This document shows, piece after piece, positions 1 to 9,284 of a DNA stretch of 64,000 nt. The stretch is from Denitratisoma sp. (GTDB lineage Bacteria; Pseudomonadota; Gammaproteobacteria; Burkholderiales; Rhodocyclaceae). The stretch covers positions 2,419,919-2,483,918 of the forward strand of contig JAVSMO010000001.1 in the NCBI GenBank assembly GCA_032027165.1, written 5' to 3'. Below the pieces are notes generated by a model. It was given only the letters and a program-made list of their open reading frames with translations. It ran no database searches and had not been told where the DNA came from. Position 1 is the stretch's first letter. Each line of letters begins with the position of its first letter. The translations under genes and the position numbers were made by a program.

Positions 1-2
1 AG

Positions 3-1997
3 CTCGACGCCGAGCGCTTCACCGCCCTGCGCCTGCAGCAGGGCGTGTACGGCCAGCGCCAGGAGGGCGTGAACATGGTGCGCATCAAGCTGCCCGGCGG
101 CCGCCTCGATCCGGCGCGGCTGGCGGCCATCGCCGAGGTCACCGAGAAGCACGTGCCGCAGCAGGTGGCGCACGTCACGACGCGGCAGGACATCCAGCTG
201 CACCACGTGCCGCTGGCCGAGACCGGCGCCGTGCTGCGCCGCCTGGCCGAGGACGGCGTGACGACGCGCGAGGCCTGCGGCAACACCATCCGCAACATCA
301 CCGCCTGCCCGCTCGCCGGCGCCTGCCCGCGCGAGCACACCGATGTCACTGCGCATCTCGATGGCGCCGTCGCGCACTTCCTGCGCAACCCGCTCAACCA
401 GCAGATGCCGCGCAAGTTCAAGGTCAGCTTCTCCGGCTGCGAGGCCGACTGCGCCCAGGGACTGATCCACGACCTCGGCCTCGTCGCCACGCGAAAGGGC
501 GAGCGCAGCGGCTTCACCGTCCTCGCCGGCGGCGGCCTCGGCCACAAGCCGCACGAGGCGATCACCGTCGCCGAGTTCATCGAGGAACAGGACCTGCTGC
601 CGGCGATGGAAGCGGTGATCACCCTGCACAACAAGTACTCGGACCGCAGCAAGCGCGCCAAGTCGCGCATCAAGTTCCTGGTCGACCGCTTCGGCGAGGC
701 CGGCTTCATCGCGCGCTTCGACGAGGAGTTCGCCCGCACGCGTGCGGCGCTGGCCGGCAAGCCGGCGCCGCGGGGCGAATGGCGCGCCACCGCGCGCGGC
801 CCGGTGCCGGGCCCGGGCGCGCCGCGCGTCTTCTTCGCGCAGAAGCAGGCCGGCCTGCATGTCGTGCCCGTGTCCGCACCGCTCGGCCAGCTCACGGCCG
901 CCCAGCTCGCCGGTCTCGCCGCGCTGCTCGGCGAATTCGGCCTCGACGATGTGCGCACGACGCAGGACCAGAACCTGATCGTGCTGAACGTGCCGGCGGC
1001 GCAGATCTCGGCGCTCACCGCGCGCCTGGGCGAGCTCGGCCTGAAGACGCCGCGGGCGGGCGACAACGTCGTCGCCTGCCCCGGCGCGTCGACCTGCCGC
1101 CTCGGCATCACCACCTCGATGCATGCCGCGCCGAAGCTCTCCGGCGGCCGGCACGACCTGCGCATCCGCGTCTCCGGCTGCCACAACGGCTGCGCCCAGC
1201 CGGAGTCGGGCGACATCGGCCTCTACGGCGAGGGCAAGCGCCAGCACGGCAAGCTGATCCCGCACTACCAGTTGTACTTCGGCGGCGACGGCACCAGCGC
1301 CTGCGGATCGATCGCCCTGAAGGGGCCGTCGGTCCCGTCGGCCCGCATCGAACAGGCCGTCGCGCGCGTGCAGAAGGCCTTCGACGAGGAGCGCGTCGAA
1401 GGCGAGCGTTTCTTCGGCTGGGCGCAGCGCCAGGGCGCCGCGCGTTTCCAGTCACTATTGGCCGACCTGACCCAGGTCTCGCGCTTCGAGCTGGCCAAGC
1501 TCTCGCGCGACCACGGCGACGCGGCGGACTTCCGCGTCGTCTCGCTCGGCGGCGGCGAGTGCGCCTCGGCCACCGACGTCGCCATCGGCCGCGCCTTCTT
1601 CGACGCCGCGCACGAGCGCGGGTACCGAGAAGCCTTCGTGTTCCAGCGCAAGCTCGAAGATGCGGCAGCCTGCGCCGAGGCGCAGCTCAGGCTGGTCGGC
1701 GAGGGGCTGGCCGGCTTCCTCGGCGGCGACAAGGCGAAGGAGCTCGCCGACATCGCCGCCGTGCTGCAGGGACTGACTTTTGCCGAAGCGCTGGGCGAGC
1801 GGCTCGGCCGGATTGCCGAAGCCTTGGCGGGCCTGGTCGAGGCCGCCGAAGCCGAGGTCAAGCCAATATTCACCGAGATCGACCGCTGGATCGTCGACGC
1901 CGCCGCCCTGTGCCAGGCGCACGACCCGCAGCTCGACCTGCGCGGCGCCCTGCCCGCGGTGCCTGCCGTCCGCAAGACCGAACTGGCCGCAGCCTGA
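3..1997 (+). CDS. Assimilatory nitrite/sulfite reductase, siroheme [4Fe-4S] type, 5'-truncated
   Basis: Reduces sulfite to sulfide (less likely nitrite to ammonia) with siroheme and a [4Fe-4S] cluster in the cytoplasm. The reading frame is open to the left edge, so the true start lies outside; the GTG at 45 is internal to a conserved stretch. Both halves of the pseudo-symmetric fold carry a C-x5-C plus C-x3-C pair: CPLAGAC and CEADC in the first half, CPGASTC and CHNGC in the second. The second set should bind the siroheme-linked cluster. After about residue 465 an extra helical, Ala/Glu-rich domain of roughly 170 residues follows, which a plain reductase lacks. The gene ends 13 bases before cysH and its neighbours cysH, cysD and cysN favour sulfite as substrate. 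Confidence 0.88.
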   Translation, partial: LDAERFTALRLQQGVYGQRQEGVNMVRIKLPGGRLDPARLAAIAEVTEKHVPQQVAHVTTRQDIQLHHVPLAETGAVLRRLAEDGVTTREACGNTIRNITACPLAGACPREHTDVTAHLDGAVAHFLRNPLNQQMPRKFKVSFSGCEADCAQGLIHDLGLVATRKGERSGFTVLAGGGLGHKPHEAITVAEFIEEQDLLPAMEAVITLHNKYSDRSKRAKSRIKFLVDRFGEAGFIARFDEEFARTRAALAGKPAPRGEWRATARGPVPGPGAPRVFFAQKQAGLHVVPVSAPLGQLTAAQLAGLAALLGEFGLDDVRTTQDQNLIVLNVPAAQISALTARLGELGLKTPRAGDNVVACPGASTCRLGITTSMHAAPKLSGGRHDLRIRVSGCHNGCAQPESGDIGLYGEGKRQHGKLIPHYQLYFGGDGTSACGSIALKGPSVPSARIEQAVARVQKAFDEERVEGERFFGWAQRQGAARFQSLLADLTQVSRFELAKLSRDHGDAADFRVVSLGGGECASATDVAIGRAFFDAAHERGYREAFVFQRKLEDAAACAEAQLRLVGEGLAGFLGGDKAKELADIAAVLQGLTFAEALGERLGRIAEALAGLVEAAEAEVKPIFTEIDRWIVDAAALCQAHDPQLDLRGALPAVPAVRKTELAAA

Positions 1998-2010
1998 AAG
2001 AGGACACGAA

Positions 2011-2721
2011 ATGAGCCTGGAAAAGCTTCCGCAGCAGCGCATCGACGAAGCCGTCGCATTGCTCAAGCGCATCGAGGCCGGGTTCGCCCCGGCCGCTTTC
2101 GCCAACAGTCTCGGCGCCGAGGACATGGTGCTCACCGACCTGATCGCCCGCCACGCGCCCGGAATCGAGATGTTCACCCTCGATACCGGCCGACTGCACG
2201 AGGAGACCTACCGCCTGATGCAGCAGGTGGCCGACCGCTACGACCAGCCGCTGCGCGTCTACTTCCCGCAGCCGGAGGCGGTGCAGCAGTACGCCACGGC
2301 GCACGGCGTGAATGGGTTTTATGAGGGCGTCGAGCAGCGCAAGGCCTGCTGCCAGGCCCGCAAGGTCGAGCCGCTCGGCCGGGCGCTGGCGGGCAAGACG
2401 GCCTGGATCACCGGCCTGCGCCGCGAGCAGGCGGTGACGCGGCACGACCTGCCCGAGCGCGAGTTCGATGCCGCCCACGGCATCGAGAAATTCAACCCGC
2501 TCGCCGCCTGGAGCGAGGCCGAGGTGTGGGCCTATATCCATGCCTACGGCGTTCCGTATAACGAACTGCACGCGCGCGGCTTCCCCAGCATCGGCTGCGC
2601 GCCGTGCACCCGCGCGCTAGCCGCCGGCGAGGATCTCCGCGCCGGCCGCTGGTGGTGGGAGGATCCCGCCACCAAGGAATGCGGGCTGCATCCGGCCAGG
2701 CGCGAGAAGGAGGCGGCATGA
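2011..2721 (+). CDS. cysH: Adenylylsulfate (APS) reductase, CysH family with [4Fe-4S] motif
   Basis: Reduces activated sulfate to sulfite using thioredoxin or a similar donor. The protein has 236 residues. It has the paired cysteines C113-C114 (ACCQARK) and C196-x2-C199 (GCAPC) that bind a [4Fe-4S] cluster in APS-preferring enzymes and are absent from classical PAPS reductases. The catalytic cysteine C224 sits in the C-terminal ECGLH motif. The ATG start lies just after a GAGGACACGA ribosome-binding stretch. The stop overlaps the cysD start (ATGA). No APS kinase domain appears nearby, which fits direct use of APS. Confidence 0.93.
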   Translation: MSLEKLPQQRIDEAVALLKRIEAGFAPAAFANSLGAEDMVLTDLIARHAPGIEMFTLDTGRLHEETYRLMQQVADRYDQPLRVYFPQPEAVQQYATAHGVNGFYEGVEQRKACCQARKVEPLGRALAGKTAWITGLRREQAVTRHDLPEREFDAAHGIEKFNPLAAWSEAEVWAYIHAYGVPYNELHARGFPSIGCAPCTRALAAGEDLRAGRWWWEDPATKECGLHPARREKEAA

Positions 2722-3656
2722 CGGACGTGCTGCTGCAGGAGCGCGCCCGCGCCGCCGCGCCCGCTCTCGACCACCTCGACTGGCTGGAGGCCGAGGCCAT
2801 CCACATCCTGCGCGAAGTGGCCGGCCAGTGCAGCAACCCGGTGCTGCTCTTCTCCGGCGGCAAGGACTCGATCTGCCTGCTGCGCCTGGCGGAGAAGGCC
2901 TTCCGCCCGGGCCGGTTTCCCTTTCCCCTGCTGCATGTCGACACCGGCCACAACTATCCCGAGGTGACGGCCTTCCGCGACAAGCGCGCCGCCGAGCTCG
3001 GCGAGCGCCTCATCGTGCGCTCGGTCGAGAACTCGATGGCGCGCGGCACGGTGGTGCTGAAGTCGCCCAATGAATCGCGCAACAAGCACCAGTCGGTGAC
3101 GCTGCTCGAGGCCATCGCCGAGTTCGGCTTCGACGCCTGCATCGGCGGCGCCCGCCGCGACGAGGAAAAGGCCCGCGCCAAGGAACGGGTGTTCTCCTTC
3201 CGCGACGACTTCGGCCAGTGGGACCCGAAGAACCAGCGGCCGGAACTGTGGAGCCTCTACAACGCCCGCATCAATCCGGGCGAGAACATCCGCGCCTTCC
3301 CGATTTCCAACTGGACCGAGCTGGATGTCTGGCAATACATCGCCCGCGAGGGACTGGAACTGCCTTCGATCTACTTCGCCCACCGCCGCCCGGTCGTGCG
3401 CCGCAACGGCGCACTGGTGCCGGTGACGGCCCTGACGCCGCCGCGCGAAGGCGAGCCGGTCGAGCAGGTCTCGGTGCGCTTCCGCACCGTCGGCGACATC
3501 ACCTGCACGGCGCCGGTGGAATCCGCCGCCGACACGTTGGAGAAGATCATCGCCGAGACCGCGGTCACCACCGTTTCCGAGCGCGGCGCCACGCGCCTGG
3601 ACGACCAGACGTCCGAGGCGTCGATGGAGCAGCGCAAGAAGGAGGGTTATTTCTGA
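2718..3656 (+). CDS. cysD: Sulfate adenylyltransferase subunit 2
   Basis: Catalytic small subunit of ATP sulfurylase, making APS from sulfate and ATP together with the CysN GTPase. It has 312 residues, close to the family norm of about 300. The PP-loop SGGKDS, which binds ATP pyrophosphate, is near residue 53 (LLFSGGKDSICLL), and the conserved GGARRDEEKARAKER segment lies mid-protein. The start codon overlaps the cysH stop and the stop overlaps the cysN start, so translation of cysH-cysD-cysN is probably coupled. Confidence 0.96.
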   Translation: MTDVLLQERARAAAPALDHLDWLEAEAIHILREVAGQCSNPVLLFSGGKDSICLLRLAEKAFRPGRFPFPLLHVDTGHNYPEVTAFRDKRAAELGERLIVRSVENSMARGTVVLKSPNESRNKHQSVTLLEAIAEFGFDACIGGARRDEEKARAKERVFSFRDDFGQWDPKNQRPELWSLYNARINPGENIRAFPISNWTELDVWQYIAREGLELPSIYFAHRRPVVRRNGALVPVTALTPPREGEPVEQVSVRFRTVGDITCTAPVESAADTLEKIIAETAVTTVSERGATRLDDQTSEASMEQRKKEGYF

Positions 3657-4936
3657 TGTCCGCCCGCGAACCCCTGCCCCAGAGGCAGATCGAGGACCAT
3701 GGCCTGCTGCGCTTCCTCACCTGCGGCAGCGTCGACGACGGCAAGAGCGCGCTGATCGGACGCCTGCTCTACGACAGCAAGTCGATCCTCGCCGACACCC
3801 TGCACGCCATCGAGCGCACTTCGCGGAAGCGCGGTCTGGAGACGGCGGATCTCTCGCTCCTCACCGACGGCCTGCAGGCCGAGCGCGAGCAGGGCATTAC
3901 CATCGACGTCGCCTACCGCTACTTCTCGACCGGCACGCGCAAGTACATCATCGCCGACGCGCCCGGCCACGAGCAGTACACCCGCAATATGGTCACGGCG
4001 GCGTCGATCGCCGACCTCGCCGTCATTCTCGTCGACGTGCGCAAAGGCATGCTGACGCAGACGCGGAGACACTCCTACATAGCCCACCTCGTCGGCATCC
4101 CGCACCTGGTGGTGGCCGTCAACAAGATGGACCTGGTCGATTACTCGCAGGAATTCTTCGATCGCATCCGGCAGGATTACCTGCGCTTTGCCGCGACGCT
4201 CGGCATCCGCGACGTGCGCTTCATCCCGATTTCCGCCCTCGCGGGCGACATGGTCGTCGAACGCGGCGACCGCCTACCCTGGTACAAAGGGCCGACGCTG
4301 ATGGAGTTGCTCGAAACGTCACCCCCTGCACACAACGAGGCCCCAAAGCCGTTCCGCTTCCCGGTGCAATACGTCTGCCGCCCGCGCACCCCCGAGCACC
4401 ACGACTTCCGGGGCTACATGGGGCGCATCGAGTCCGGCGAGATTGCCGTCGGCGACGAAGTGCAGGTTCTGCCCTCCGGCCGCACGACCCGCGTGCGCGA
4501 CATCCGTCTGCTGGACCGTTCCCTGCCGCAAGCCGGCAGCGAGCGCTCGGTGACGCTGCTGCTCGAGGACGAGGTCGACGTTTCGCGCGGCGACATGATA
4601 GTCAGTCCCGCCGGCACGGCGAACGCGACGAAGCTGATCGAGGCGATGGTCTGCTGGCTGGCCGAGACGCCGCTCGAACCCGGCCACAAGTACGTCGTTC
4701 GCCACACGACGCGCGAGACAAAGGCGCTGGTGGCGGCCATCGAGTACCGGCAGGACATCAACGAACTGAAGCACGTCGCAGGCGGCCGGCTGGAAATGAA
4801 CGATATCGGCAGCGTGACCTTCAAGTTGGCGCAGCCGCTGTTTGTCGACCCTTATCGATCGAACCGCGCCACCGGCGCCTTCATCCTCATCGACGAGCAG
4901 ACGAACAACACCGTCGGCGCCGGCATGATTGTCTAA
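3656..4936 (+). CDS. cysN: Sulfate adenylyltransferase subunit 1 (GTPase)
   Basis: Large GTPase subunit of ATP sulfurylase; GTP hydrolysis drives APS formation by CysD. It has 426 residues, the length of stand-alone CysN; no CysC kinase domain is fused. GTPase motifs are intact: G1 GSVDDGKSALIGRL, G3 DAPGHEQYTRNM and G4 NKMD. Elongation-factor-like beta-barrel domains follow. ATG at 3656 overlaps the cysD stop by one base. The stop codon overlaps the stop of the convergent desulfhydrase gene, so no separate terminator fits between them. Confidence 0.96.
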   Translation: MSAREPLPQRQIEDHGLLRFLTCGSVDDGKSALIGRLLYDSKSILADTLHAIERTSRKRGLETADLSLLTDGLQAEREQGITIDVAYRYFSTGTRKYIIADAPGHEQYTRNMVTAASIADLAVILVDVRKGMLTQTRRHSYIAHLVGIPHLVVAVNKMDLVDYSQEFFDRIRQDYLRFAATLGIRDVRFIPISALAGDMVVERGDRLPWYKGPTLMELLETSPPAHNEAPKPFRFPVQYVCRPRTPEHHDFRGYMGRIESGEIAVGDEVQVLPSGRTTRVRDIRLLDRSLPQAGSERSVTLLLEDEVDVSRGDMIVSPAGTANATKLIEAMVCWLAETPLEPGHKYVVRHTTRETKALVAAIEYRQDINELKHVAGGRLEMNDIGSVTFKLAQPLFVDPYRSNRATGAFILIDEQTNNTVGAGMIV

Positions 4937-5919
4937 AGGCTTTCCGGGTAGCCGAACAGGCCGGGGCTGCCGCCGGTGTGTACGAACAGCAGGGACTGGT
5001 CCTTGCCGTAGCGGCCGCTGCGCGCCAGCGCGACAAGGCCGGCGAACGCCTTGCCGGTATAGACCGGGTCAAGCACCAGTCCTTCGAAGCGGGCCGCCAG
5101 CGAGAGCGCCTCACGCATCGATTCGGTCGGTCTGGCATAACCGGGCCCGACGAACTCGTCCATCACGACAACTCCGGCGGCCGTGTCAGTGCCTGCATGG
5201 CCGAGCAGGCGCAGTGCCTCTTCCGCCTGCCTGTACGCCAGCGCTTCCTGCTCCCGCCGGTCACCCTCGACGGCCACGCCGATCACTGGCACTCCGCCAA
5301 GCAGCTTCATGCCGGCAACCAGCCCGCCCTGCGTTCCGCCACTGCCAGTGGCGACCACAACCGCGTCGAACCTCATTTTTTCGGCATTTGCCTGCGCAAG
5401 GATTTCCTGAGCGCAGACGGCATAGCCAAGGTTGCCCAGGCCGCAGCTGCCGCCGACGGGGATGCAGTAGGGCCGGCGCCCCTCTCCGCGCAGCACCTCG
5501 GCGCGCGTCGTCATGAAGGCGTCGCGGCTTTCATGCGCTGCGAGCACGTGCAGGCACGCGCCGAACAGGCGATCGAGCAACACGTTTCCGCTGTCGAGAT
5601 AGGCTTCCGTTGCATGGCTGCCGCGGCGCAGAATCAGTTCGCAATCGAGCCCCAGTCGGGCGCAGGCGGCCGCAGTCTGCCGCGCATGATTGGACTGCAT
5701 GGCGCCAACCGTGAGTACGGTGTCGGCGCCTTGCGCCCGCGCCTCGCCGAGGAGGAACTCCAGCTTGCGCAGCTTGTTGCCGCCCAGGCCGAGGCGGGTC
5801 AGGTCGTCGCGCTTGACGAAGAGCCGCGGCCCGCCCAGATAAGCCGTGAGCCGCGGCAGCGGCTCGATCGGCGTCGGCAGGCCGGCCAGGGGAACGTGCG
5901 GGAAACGGGACAGGTCCAT
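4933..5919 (-). CDS. D-cysteine desulfhydrase / ACC deaminase family PLP enzyme
   Basis: Fold-type II PLP enzyme that probably breaks D-cysteine to pyruvate, sulfide and ammonia. It has 328 residues, typical for DcyD. The PLP-binding lysine is K49 in GLGGNKLRKLEF, and the QSNHARQTAA substrate-site motif and VATGSGGTQGG phosphate-binding glycines are present. ACC deaminases share this fold, so substrate is uncertain; location next to the sulfate assimilation genes favours a cysteine role. It faces the cys operon with overlapping stop codons, and starts just downstream of the rplQ terminator, so it needs its own promoter in 5920-5948, where only a weak TAAGCT -10-like box is seen. Confidence 0.85.
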   Translation of the reverse strand: MDLSRFPHVPLAGLPTPIEPLPRLTAYLGGPRLFVKRDDLTRLGLGGNKLRKLEFLLGEARAQGADTVLTVGAMQSNHARQTAAACARLGLDCELILRRGSHATEAYLDSGNVLLDRLFGACLHVLAAHESRDAFMTTRAEVLRGEGRRPYCIPVGGSCGLGNLGYAVCAQEILAQANAEKMRFDAVVVATGSGGTQGGLVAGMKLLGGVPVIGVAVEGDRREQEALAYRQAEEALRLLGHAGTDTAAGVVVMDEFVGPGYARPTESMREALSLAARFEGLVLDPVYTGKAFAGLVALARSGRYGKDQSLLFVHTGGSPGLFGYPESL

Positions 5920-5948
5920 GGGCTCAGCTTAGCAGCCGGCGCAGAAAC

Positions 5949-5976
5949 GACAAAGCCCGCCGAAGCGGGCCTTGTC
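5949..5976 (-). terminator. Rho-independent terminator after rplQ (end of alpha operon)
   Basis: On the minus strand, GACAAGGCCCGC, a TTCG tetraloop and GCGGGCTTTGTC form a 12-bp stem with one G-U pair. The transcript continues as CGTTTCTGC, a modest T-rich tail. It starts 17 bases after the rplQ stop, so it closes the whole ribosomal gene run. Confidence 0.82.
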
Positions 5977-5992
5977 ATGAAGCGGTGACGCC

Positions 5993-6382
5993 TTATTCCG
6001 CGGCGGGCGCCTCGGCGGTCGGCTCCGGGCGATCCACCAGTTCGACCAGCGCCATCGGCGCGTTGTCGCCCTGGCGGAAGCCGAACTTCAGGATGCGCAG
6101 GTAGCCGCCGTTGCGGTTGGCGAAGCGCGGGCCCAACTCGTCGAACAGCTTGGTGACGATGTCGCGGTCGCGCAGGCGGTTGAAGGCCAGACGGCGGTTG
6201 GCGAGCGAAGGCTTCTTGCCCAGCGTGATCATGGGCTCGACGACGCGGCGCAGTTCCTTGGCCTTGGGCAGCGTGGTCTTGATCGCCTCATGCAGCAGGA
6301 GGGAGTTGGTCATGTTGCGCAGCATGGCCAGGCGATGGCTGCTGGTGCGGTTGAGTTTGCGAAGACCGTGACGGTGGCGCAT
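5993..6382 (-). CDS. rplQ: 50S ribosomal protein L17
   Basis: Large-subunit protein near the exit tunnel. It has 129 residues, with the family N-terminus [17 protein letters not shown] and the body motif [19 protein letters not shown]. The C-terminus carries a short Ala/Pro/Glu tail common in betaproteobacteria. It is the last gene of the alpha operon, 30 bases after rpoA and immediately before a strong terminator. Confidence 0.97.
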   Translation of the reverse strand: MRHRHGLRKLNRTSSHRLAMLRNMTNSLLLHEAIKTTLPKAKELRRVVEPMITLGKKPSLANRRLAFNRLRDRDIVTKLFDELGPRFANRNGGYLRILKFGFRQGDNAPMALVELVDRPEPTAEAPAAE

Positions 6383-6412
6383 TGGATACCTCTTGTTCTA
6401 ATGCTGCCGGGG

Positions 6413-7393
6413 TTACGACAGCTTTTCCAGGCCCATCGGGGGCCAGTTCTCGAGCTTCATGCCCAGGGTAAGGCCGCGGGAGGCCAGCACTTCCTTGATC
6501 TCGTTGAGCGACTTGCGGCCGAGGTTCGGCGTCTTCAGCAACTCCGTCTCGGTGCGCTGGATCAGGTCGCCGATGTAATAGATGTTTTCGGCCTTCAGGC
6601 AGTTGGCCGAGCGCACCGTCAGTTCGAGATCGTCCACCGGGCGCAACAGGATCGGATCGACCTGGCTGGGACGCGGCGCTTCGACGGCGATCGGCGTCCC
6701 TTCGAGGTCGGCGAAGACGGAGAGCTGTTCCATCAGAACGCGCGCGGCGTAGCGGATAGCCTCTTCCGGCTCGATGGCGCCATTGGTCTCGATGTCCATG
6801 ATCAGCTTGTCGAGGTCGGTGCGCTGCTCGACACGGGCAGACTCGACCGTGTAGGCGACCCGGCGCACCGGGCTGAACGAGGCATCGATCATGATGCGGC
6901 CGATGCCCTTGGTTTCGCCAGTTGCCGGCCGGGCGTTCGCGGGGATATAACCGCGGCCGCTTTCGACCTTGATCTGCATCTCCAGCTTGCCGCCGGGGGC
7001 GACATGGGCGATGACGTGATCCGGATTGATGATTTCGACATCGTGGCCGGCCTCGATGTCGCCGGCTGTAACGACGCCCTCGCCCTGTTTGGTGAGCGTG
7101 AGGATCGCCTCGCCACGATTGTGCATCTTGAGCACGACACCCTTCAGGTTAAGCATCAGGTCGACGACGTCCTCACGAACGCCGTCGAGGGTGGAGTACT
7201 CGTGCAGCACGCCCTCGATATTGACCTCGGTCGGCGCCGAGCCGGGCATCGAGGACAGCAGGATGCGGCGCAGGGCATTGCCGAGCGTATGGCCATAGCC
7301 GCGCTCGAACGGCTCCATGACGACGCGGGCATGCACCGGGGAGAGGGTTTGCACATCGATGATGCGCGGTTTCAGCAGCGAAGTCGCTTGCAT
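6413..7393 (-). CDS. rpoA: RNA polymerase alpha subunit
   Basis: Alpha subunit, which dimerises to nucleate RNA polymerase assembly and contacts UP elements and activators. It has 326 residues (329 in E. coli). The N-terminal assembly domain includes [18 protein letters not shown]. The C-terminal domain includes [17 protein letters not shown], with the conserved arginine and asparagine used for UP-element binding. The start [10 protein letters not shown] is chosen because the family begins there and a GGGAAACAG purine stretch precedes it; an open frame upstream only shadows rpsD. Confidence 0.98.
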   Translation of the reverse strand: MQATSLLKPRIIDVQTLSPVHARVVMEPFERGYGHTLGNALRRILLSSMPGSAPTEVNIEGVLHEYSTLDGVREDVVDLMLNLKGVVLKMHNRGEAILTLTKQGEGVVTAGDIEAGHDVEIINPDHVIAHVAPGGKLEMQIKVESGRGYIPANARPATGETKGIGRIMIDASFSPVRRVAYTVESARVEQRTDLDKLIMDIETNGAIEPEEAIRYAARVLMEQLSVFADLEGTPIAVEAPRPSQVDPILLRPVDDLELTVRSANCLKAENIYYIGDLIQRTETELLKTPNLGRKSLNEIKEVLASRGLTLGMKLENWPPMGLEKLS

Positions 7394-7433
7394 CTGTTTC
7401 CCTTCAGGTTCGTTGCGTCTGCGAGACGTCGGG

Positions 7434-8063
7434 TTAGCGCGAATACAATTCGACGACCAGGCTTTCGTTGATCGTCGCCGGCAAATCGGTGCGCGCCGGA
7501 TAGGACTTGAACACACCCTTGCCGGCCTTGGCGTCGACCTCGATCCACTCCGGGAAGCCGCGCGACTCGGCGGCCTCCAGCGCAGCCTTGACACGCAAGT
7601 GGCCGCGTGTCTTCTCGGTGAGTTCCACCGTATCGCCGGGGCGCAGGTCATAGGAGGGAATATTCACGCGCTTGCCATTGACAAGCACGCCATTGTGGCG
7701 CACCAGCTGGCGCGCTTCCGCACGGGAAGCGCCGAATCCCATGCGATAGGCAACGGTATCGAGTCGGCTTTCCAGCAACTGCAGTAGGTTCTCGCCAGTC
7801 TGTCCCTTGCGGCGGTCGGCCTCGGCATACACCTTGCGGAACTGGCGCTCGAGCACGCCGTAGGTGCGACGAATCTTCTGCTTCTCGCGCAGTTGCACCC
7901 CATAGCCGGACAGACGCTGGCCGGACTTCTGGCCATGCTGGCCGGGGGCGTAGGAACGGCGCTCGACGGCGCACTTGTCAGTGAAGCATTTTTCGCCTTT
8001 CAGGAAGAGCTTTTCGCCTTCCCGACGGCACTGGCGGCATTTGGCATCTAGGTTGCGGGCCAC
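7434..8063 (-). CDS. rpsD: 30S ribosomal protein S4
   Basis: Binds 16S rRNA early in 30S assembly and, in enterobacteria, represses the alpha operon. It has 209 residues. The N-terminus keeps four cysteines in a C-x2-C ... C-x4-C pattern (KCRQCRR, then CFTDKC), so this is the zinc-binding form of S4. The S4 RNA-binding domain is seen at [21 protein letters not shown]. It lies 26 bases after rpsK and 40 before rpoA. Confidence 0.97.
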   Translation of the reverse strand: MARNLDAKCRQCRREGEKLFLKGEKCFTDKCAVERRSYAPGQHGQKSGQRLSGYGVQLREKQKIRRTYGVLERQFRKVYAEADRRKGQTGENLLQLLESRLDTVAYRMGFGASRAEARQLVRHNGVLVNGKRVNIPSYDLRPGDTVELTEKTRGHLRVKAALEAAESRGFPEWIEVDAKAGKGVFKSYPARTDLPATINESLVVELYSR

Positions 8064-8089
8064 GGTTTACTCCTGATGTTCTCTGGCTC

Positions 8090-8485
8090 TCAGACGCGGC
8101 GCTTTTTCGGCGGGCGGCAGCCGTTGTGGGGAATCGGCGTGATGTCGGTGATGCTGGTGATCTTCATGCCGATGGCGTTGAGCGCGCGCACCGCGGATTC
8201 GCGGCCGGGGCCAGGGCCCGTAATGCGCACCTCCAGGTTCTTCACGCCGCATTCCTGCGCGGCCTTGCCGGCATGCTCGGCGGCAACCTGCGCGGCAAAC
8301 GGCGTGCTCTTGCGCGAGCCCTTGAAGCCGGCACCACCGGACGTCGCCCACGACAGAGCATTACCCTGGCGGTCGGTGATCGTGATGATCGTATTGTTGA
8401 AGGAGGCATGAACGTGCGCGATACCTTCGGCAACGTTCTTCTTGACCTTCTTGCGCGCCTTGGTGGCGCTGGATTTCGTAACCAT
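8090..8485 (-). CDS. rpsK: 30S ribosomal protein S11
   Basis: Platform protein of the 30S subunit that supports the mRNA exit region. It has 131 residues; the conserved segments [20 protein letters not shown] and [18 protein letters not shown] are intact, including the asparagine-glycine site that is isomerised to isoaspartate in other bacteria. Starts 11 bases after rpsM. Confidence 0.97.
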   Translation of the reverse strand: MVTKSSATKARKKVKKNVAEGIAHVHASFNNTIITITDRQGNALSWATSGGAGFKGSRKSTPFAAQVAAEHAGKAAQECGVKNLEVRITGPGPGRESAVRALNAIGMKITSITDITPIPHNGCRPPKKRRV

Positions 8486-8496
8486 CTGTCAGTTCC

Positions 8497-8859
8497 TTAC
8501 TTCGTCGCACGGATCGCCTTGCGCGGTCCCTTGCGCGTGCGAGCATTGGTCCGCGTGCGCTGCCCACGGCAGGGCAGGCCCTTGCGATGGCGCACGCCAC
8601 GATAGCAGCCGAGATCCATCAGGCGCTTGATGCTCATGGTCACCTCGCGGCGCAGATCACCCTCGATAGTGAACTTGCCGACTTCCTCACGCAGCTTGTC
8701 CATCTGCGTGTCGGTCAAATCCTTGATCTTCGTCGCGTGTGCAATGCCGGCGGCATCGCAAATCTTCTGCGCGCGCGTGCGGCCAATACCGTAGATCGCG
8801 GTCAACGCGATTGCGGTATGTTGATGGTTGGGAATATTTACCCCTGCGATGCGGGCCAT
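8497..8859 (-). CDS. rpsM: 30S ribosomal protein S13
   Basis: Head protein of the 30S subunit touching the P-site tRNA and forming bridges to L5. It has 120 residues, beginning [20 protein letters not shown] and ending in a basic tail ([13 protein letters not shown]). It is the first gene of the alpha operon and is preceded by a readable sigma70 promoter in the 66-base gap after rpmJ. Confidence 0.97.
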   Translation of the reverse strand: MARIAGVNIPNHQHTAIALTAIYGIGRTRAQKICDAAGIAHATKIKDLTDTQMDKLREEVGKFTIEGDLRREVTMSIKRLMDLGCYRGVRHRKGLPCRGQRTRTNARTRKGPRKAIRATK

Positions 8860-8900
8860 AAGCGTAGACCTTTCGTCACCCCAAAAAAGCGGAACCGTAA

Positions 8901-8929
8901 ATTATATCTGAGCCGTCCTGCCTGATCAA
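8901..8929 (-). promoter_or_regulatory. Alpha-operon promoter (sigma70 type) before rpsM
   Basis: On the minus strand, TTGATC (8924-8929) and a perfect TATAAT (8901-8906) are separated by 17 bases. The -35 box contains the TGA stop codon of rpmJ (8926-8928). Transcription would begin near 8894, leaving a leader of about 35 bases before rpsM. Confidence 0.72.
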
Positions 8930-9039
8930 CCTTGGCGCTGCTTGTGGCGAGGGTCCTTGCAAATGATGCGGACCACGCCCTTGCGGCGGATGACCTTGCA
9001 GTTGCGGCATAGCTTCTTGACCGATGCGAGAACTTTCAT
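8926..9039 (-). CDS. rpmJ: 50S ribosomal protein L36
   Basis: Smallest 50S protein, 37 residues, [20 protein letters not shown] onward. Cysteines C11, C14 and C27 plus H32 form the zinc ribbon of the C+ paralogue, so this copy depends on zinc. It sits between infA and rpsM, the usual betaproteobacterial order, and its stop codon is part of the alpha promoter -35 box. Confidence 0.95.
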   Translation of the reverse strand: MKVLASVKKLCRNCKVIRRKGVVRIICKDPRHKQRQG

Positions 9040-9060
9040 GTTTTTCTCCCGTAATGCTCC

Positions 9061-9279
9061 TCACTTGGCGCGGAAGGTGATGCGACCCTTGGTCAGGTCG
9101 TATGGCGTCATCTGCACCGTCACCTTGTCGCCCGGCAGGATGCGGATGTAGTGCATGCGCATCTTGCCTGATATAAATGCATGGATCACGTGGCCATTCT
9201 CAAGCTTCACTTTGAAGGTTGCATTGGGCAAATTCTCCTGAACCTCGCCCTGCATCTCGATGACATCTTCCTTGGCCAT
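9061..9279 (-). CDS. infA: Translation initiation factor IF-1
   Basis: 72-residue OB-fold protein that occupies the A site of the 30S subunit during initiation. [13 protein letters not shown] and the [16 protein letters not shown] core are typical. The ATG at 9279 is chosen by family length; the frame remains open upstream into secY. It lies 5 bases after secY and 21 before rpmJ. Confidence 0.97.
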   Translation of the reverse strand: MAKEDVIEMQGEVQENLPNATFKVKLENGHVIHAFISGKMRMHYIRILPGDKVTVQMTPYDLTKGRITFRAK

Positions 9280-9284
9280 GCGCC

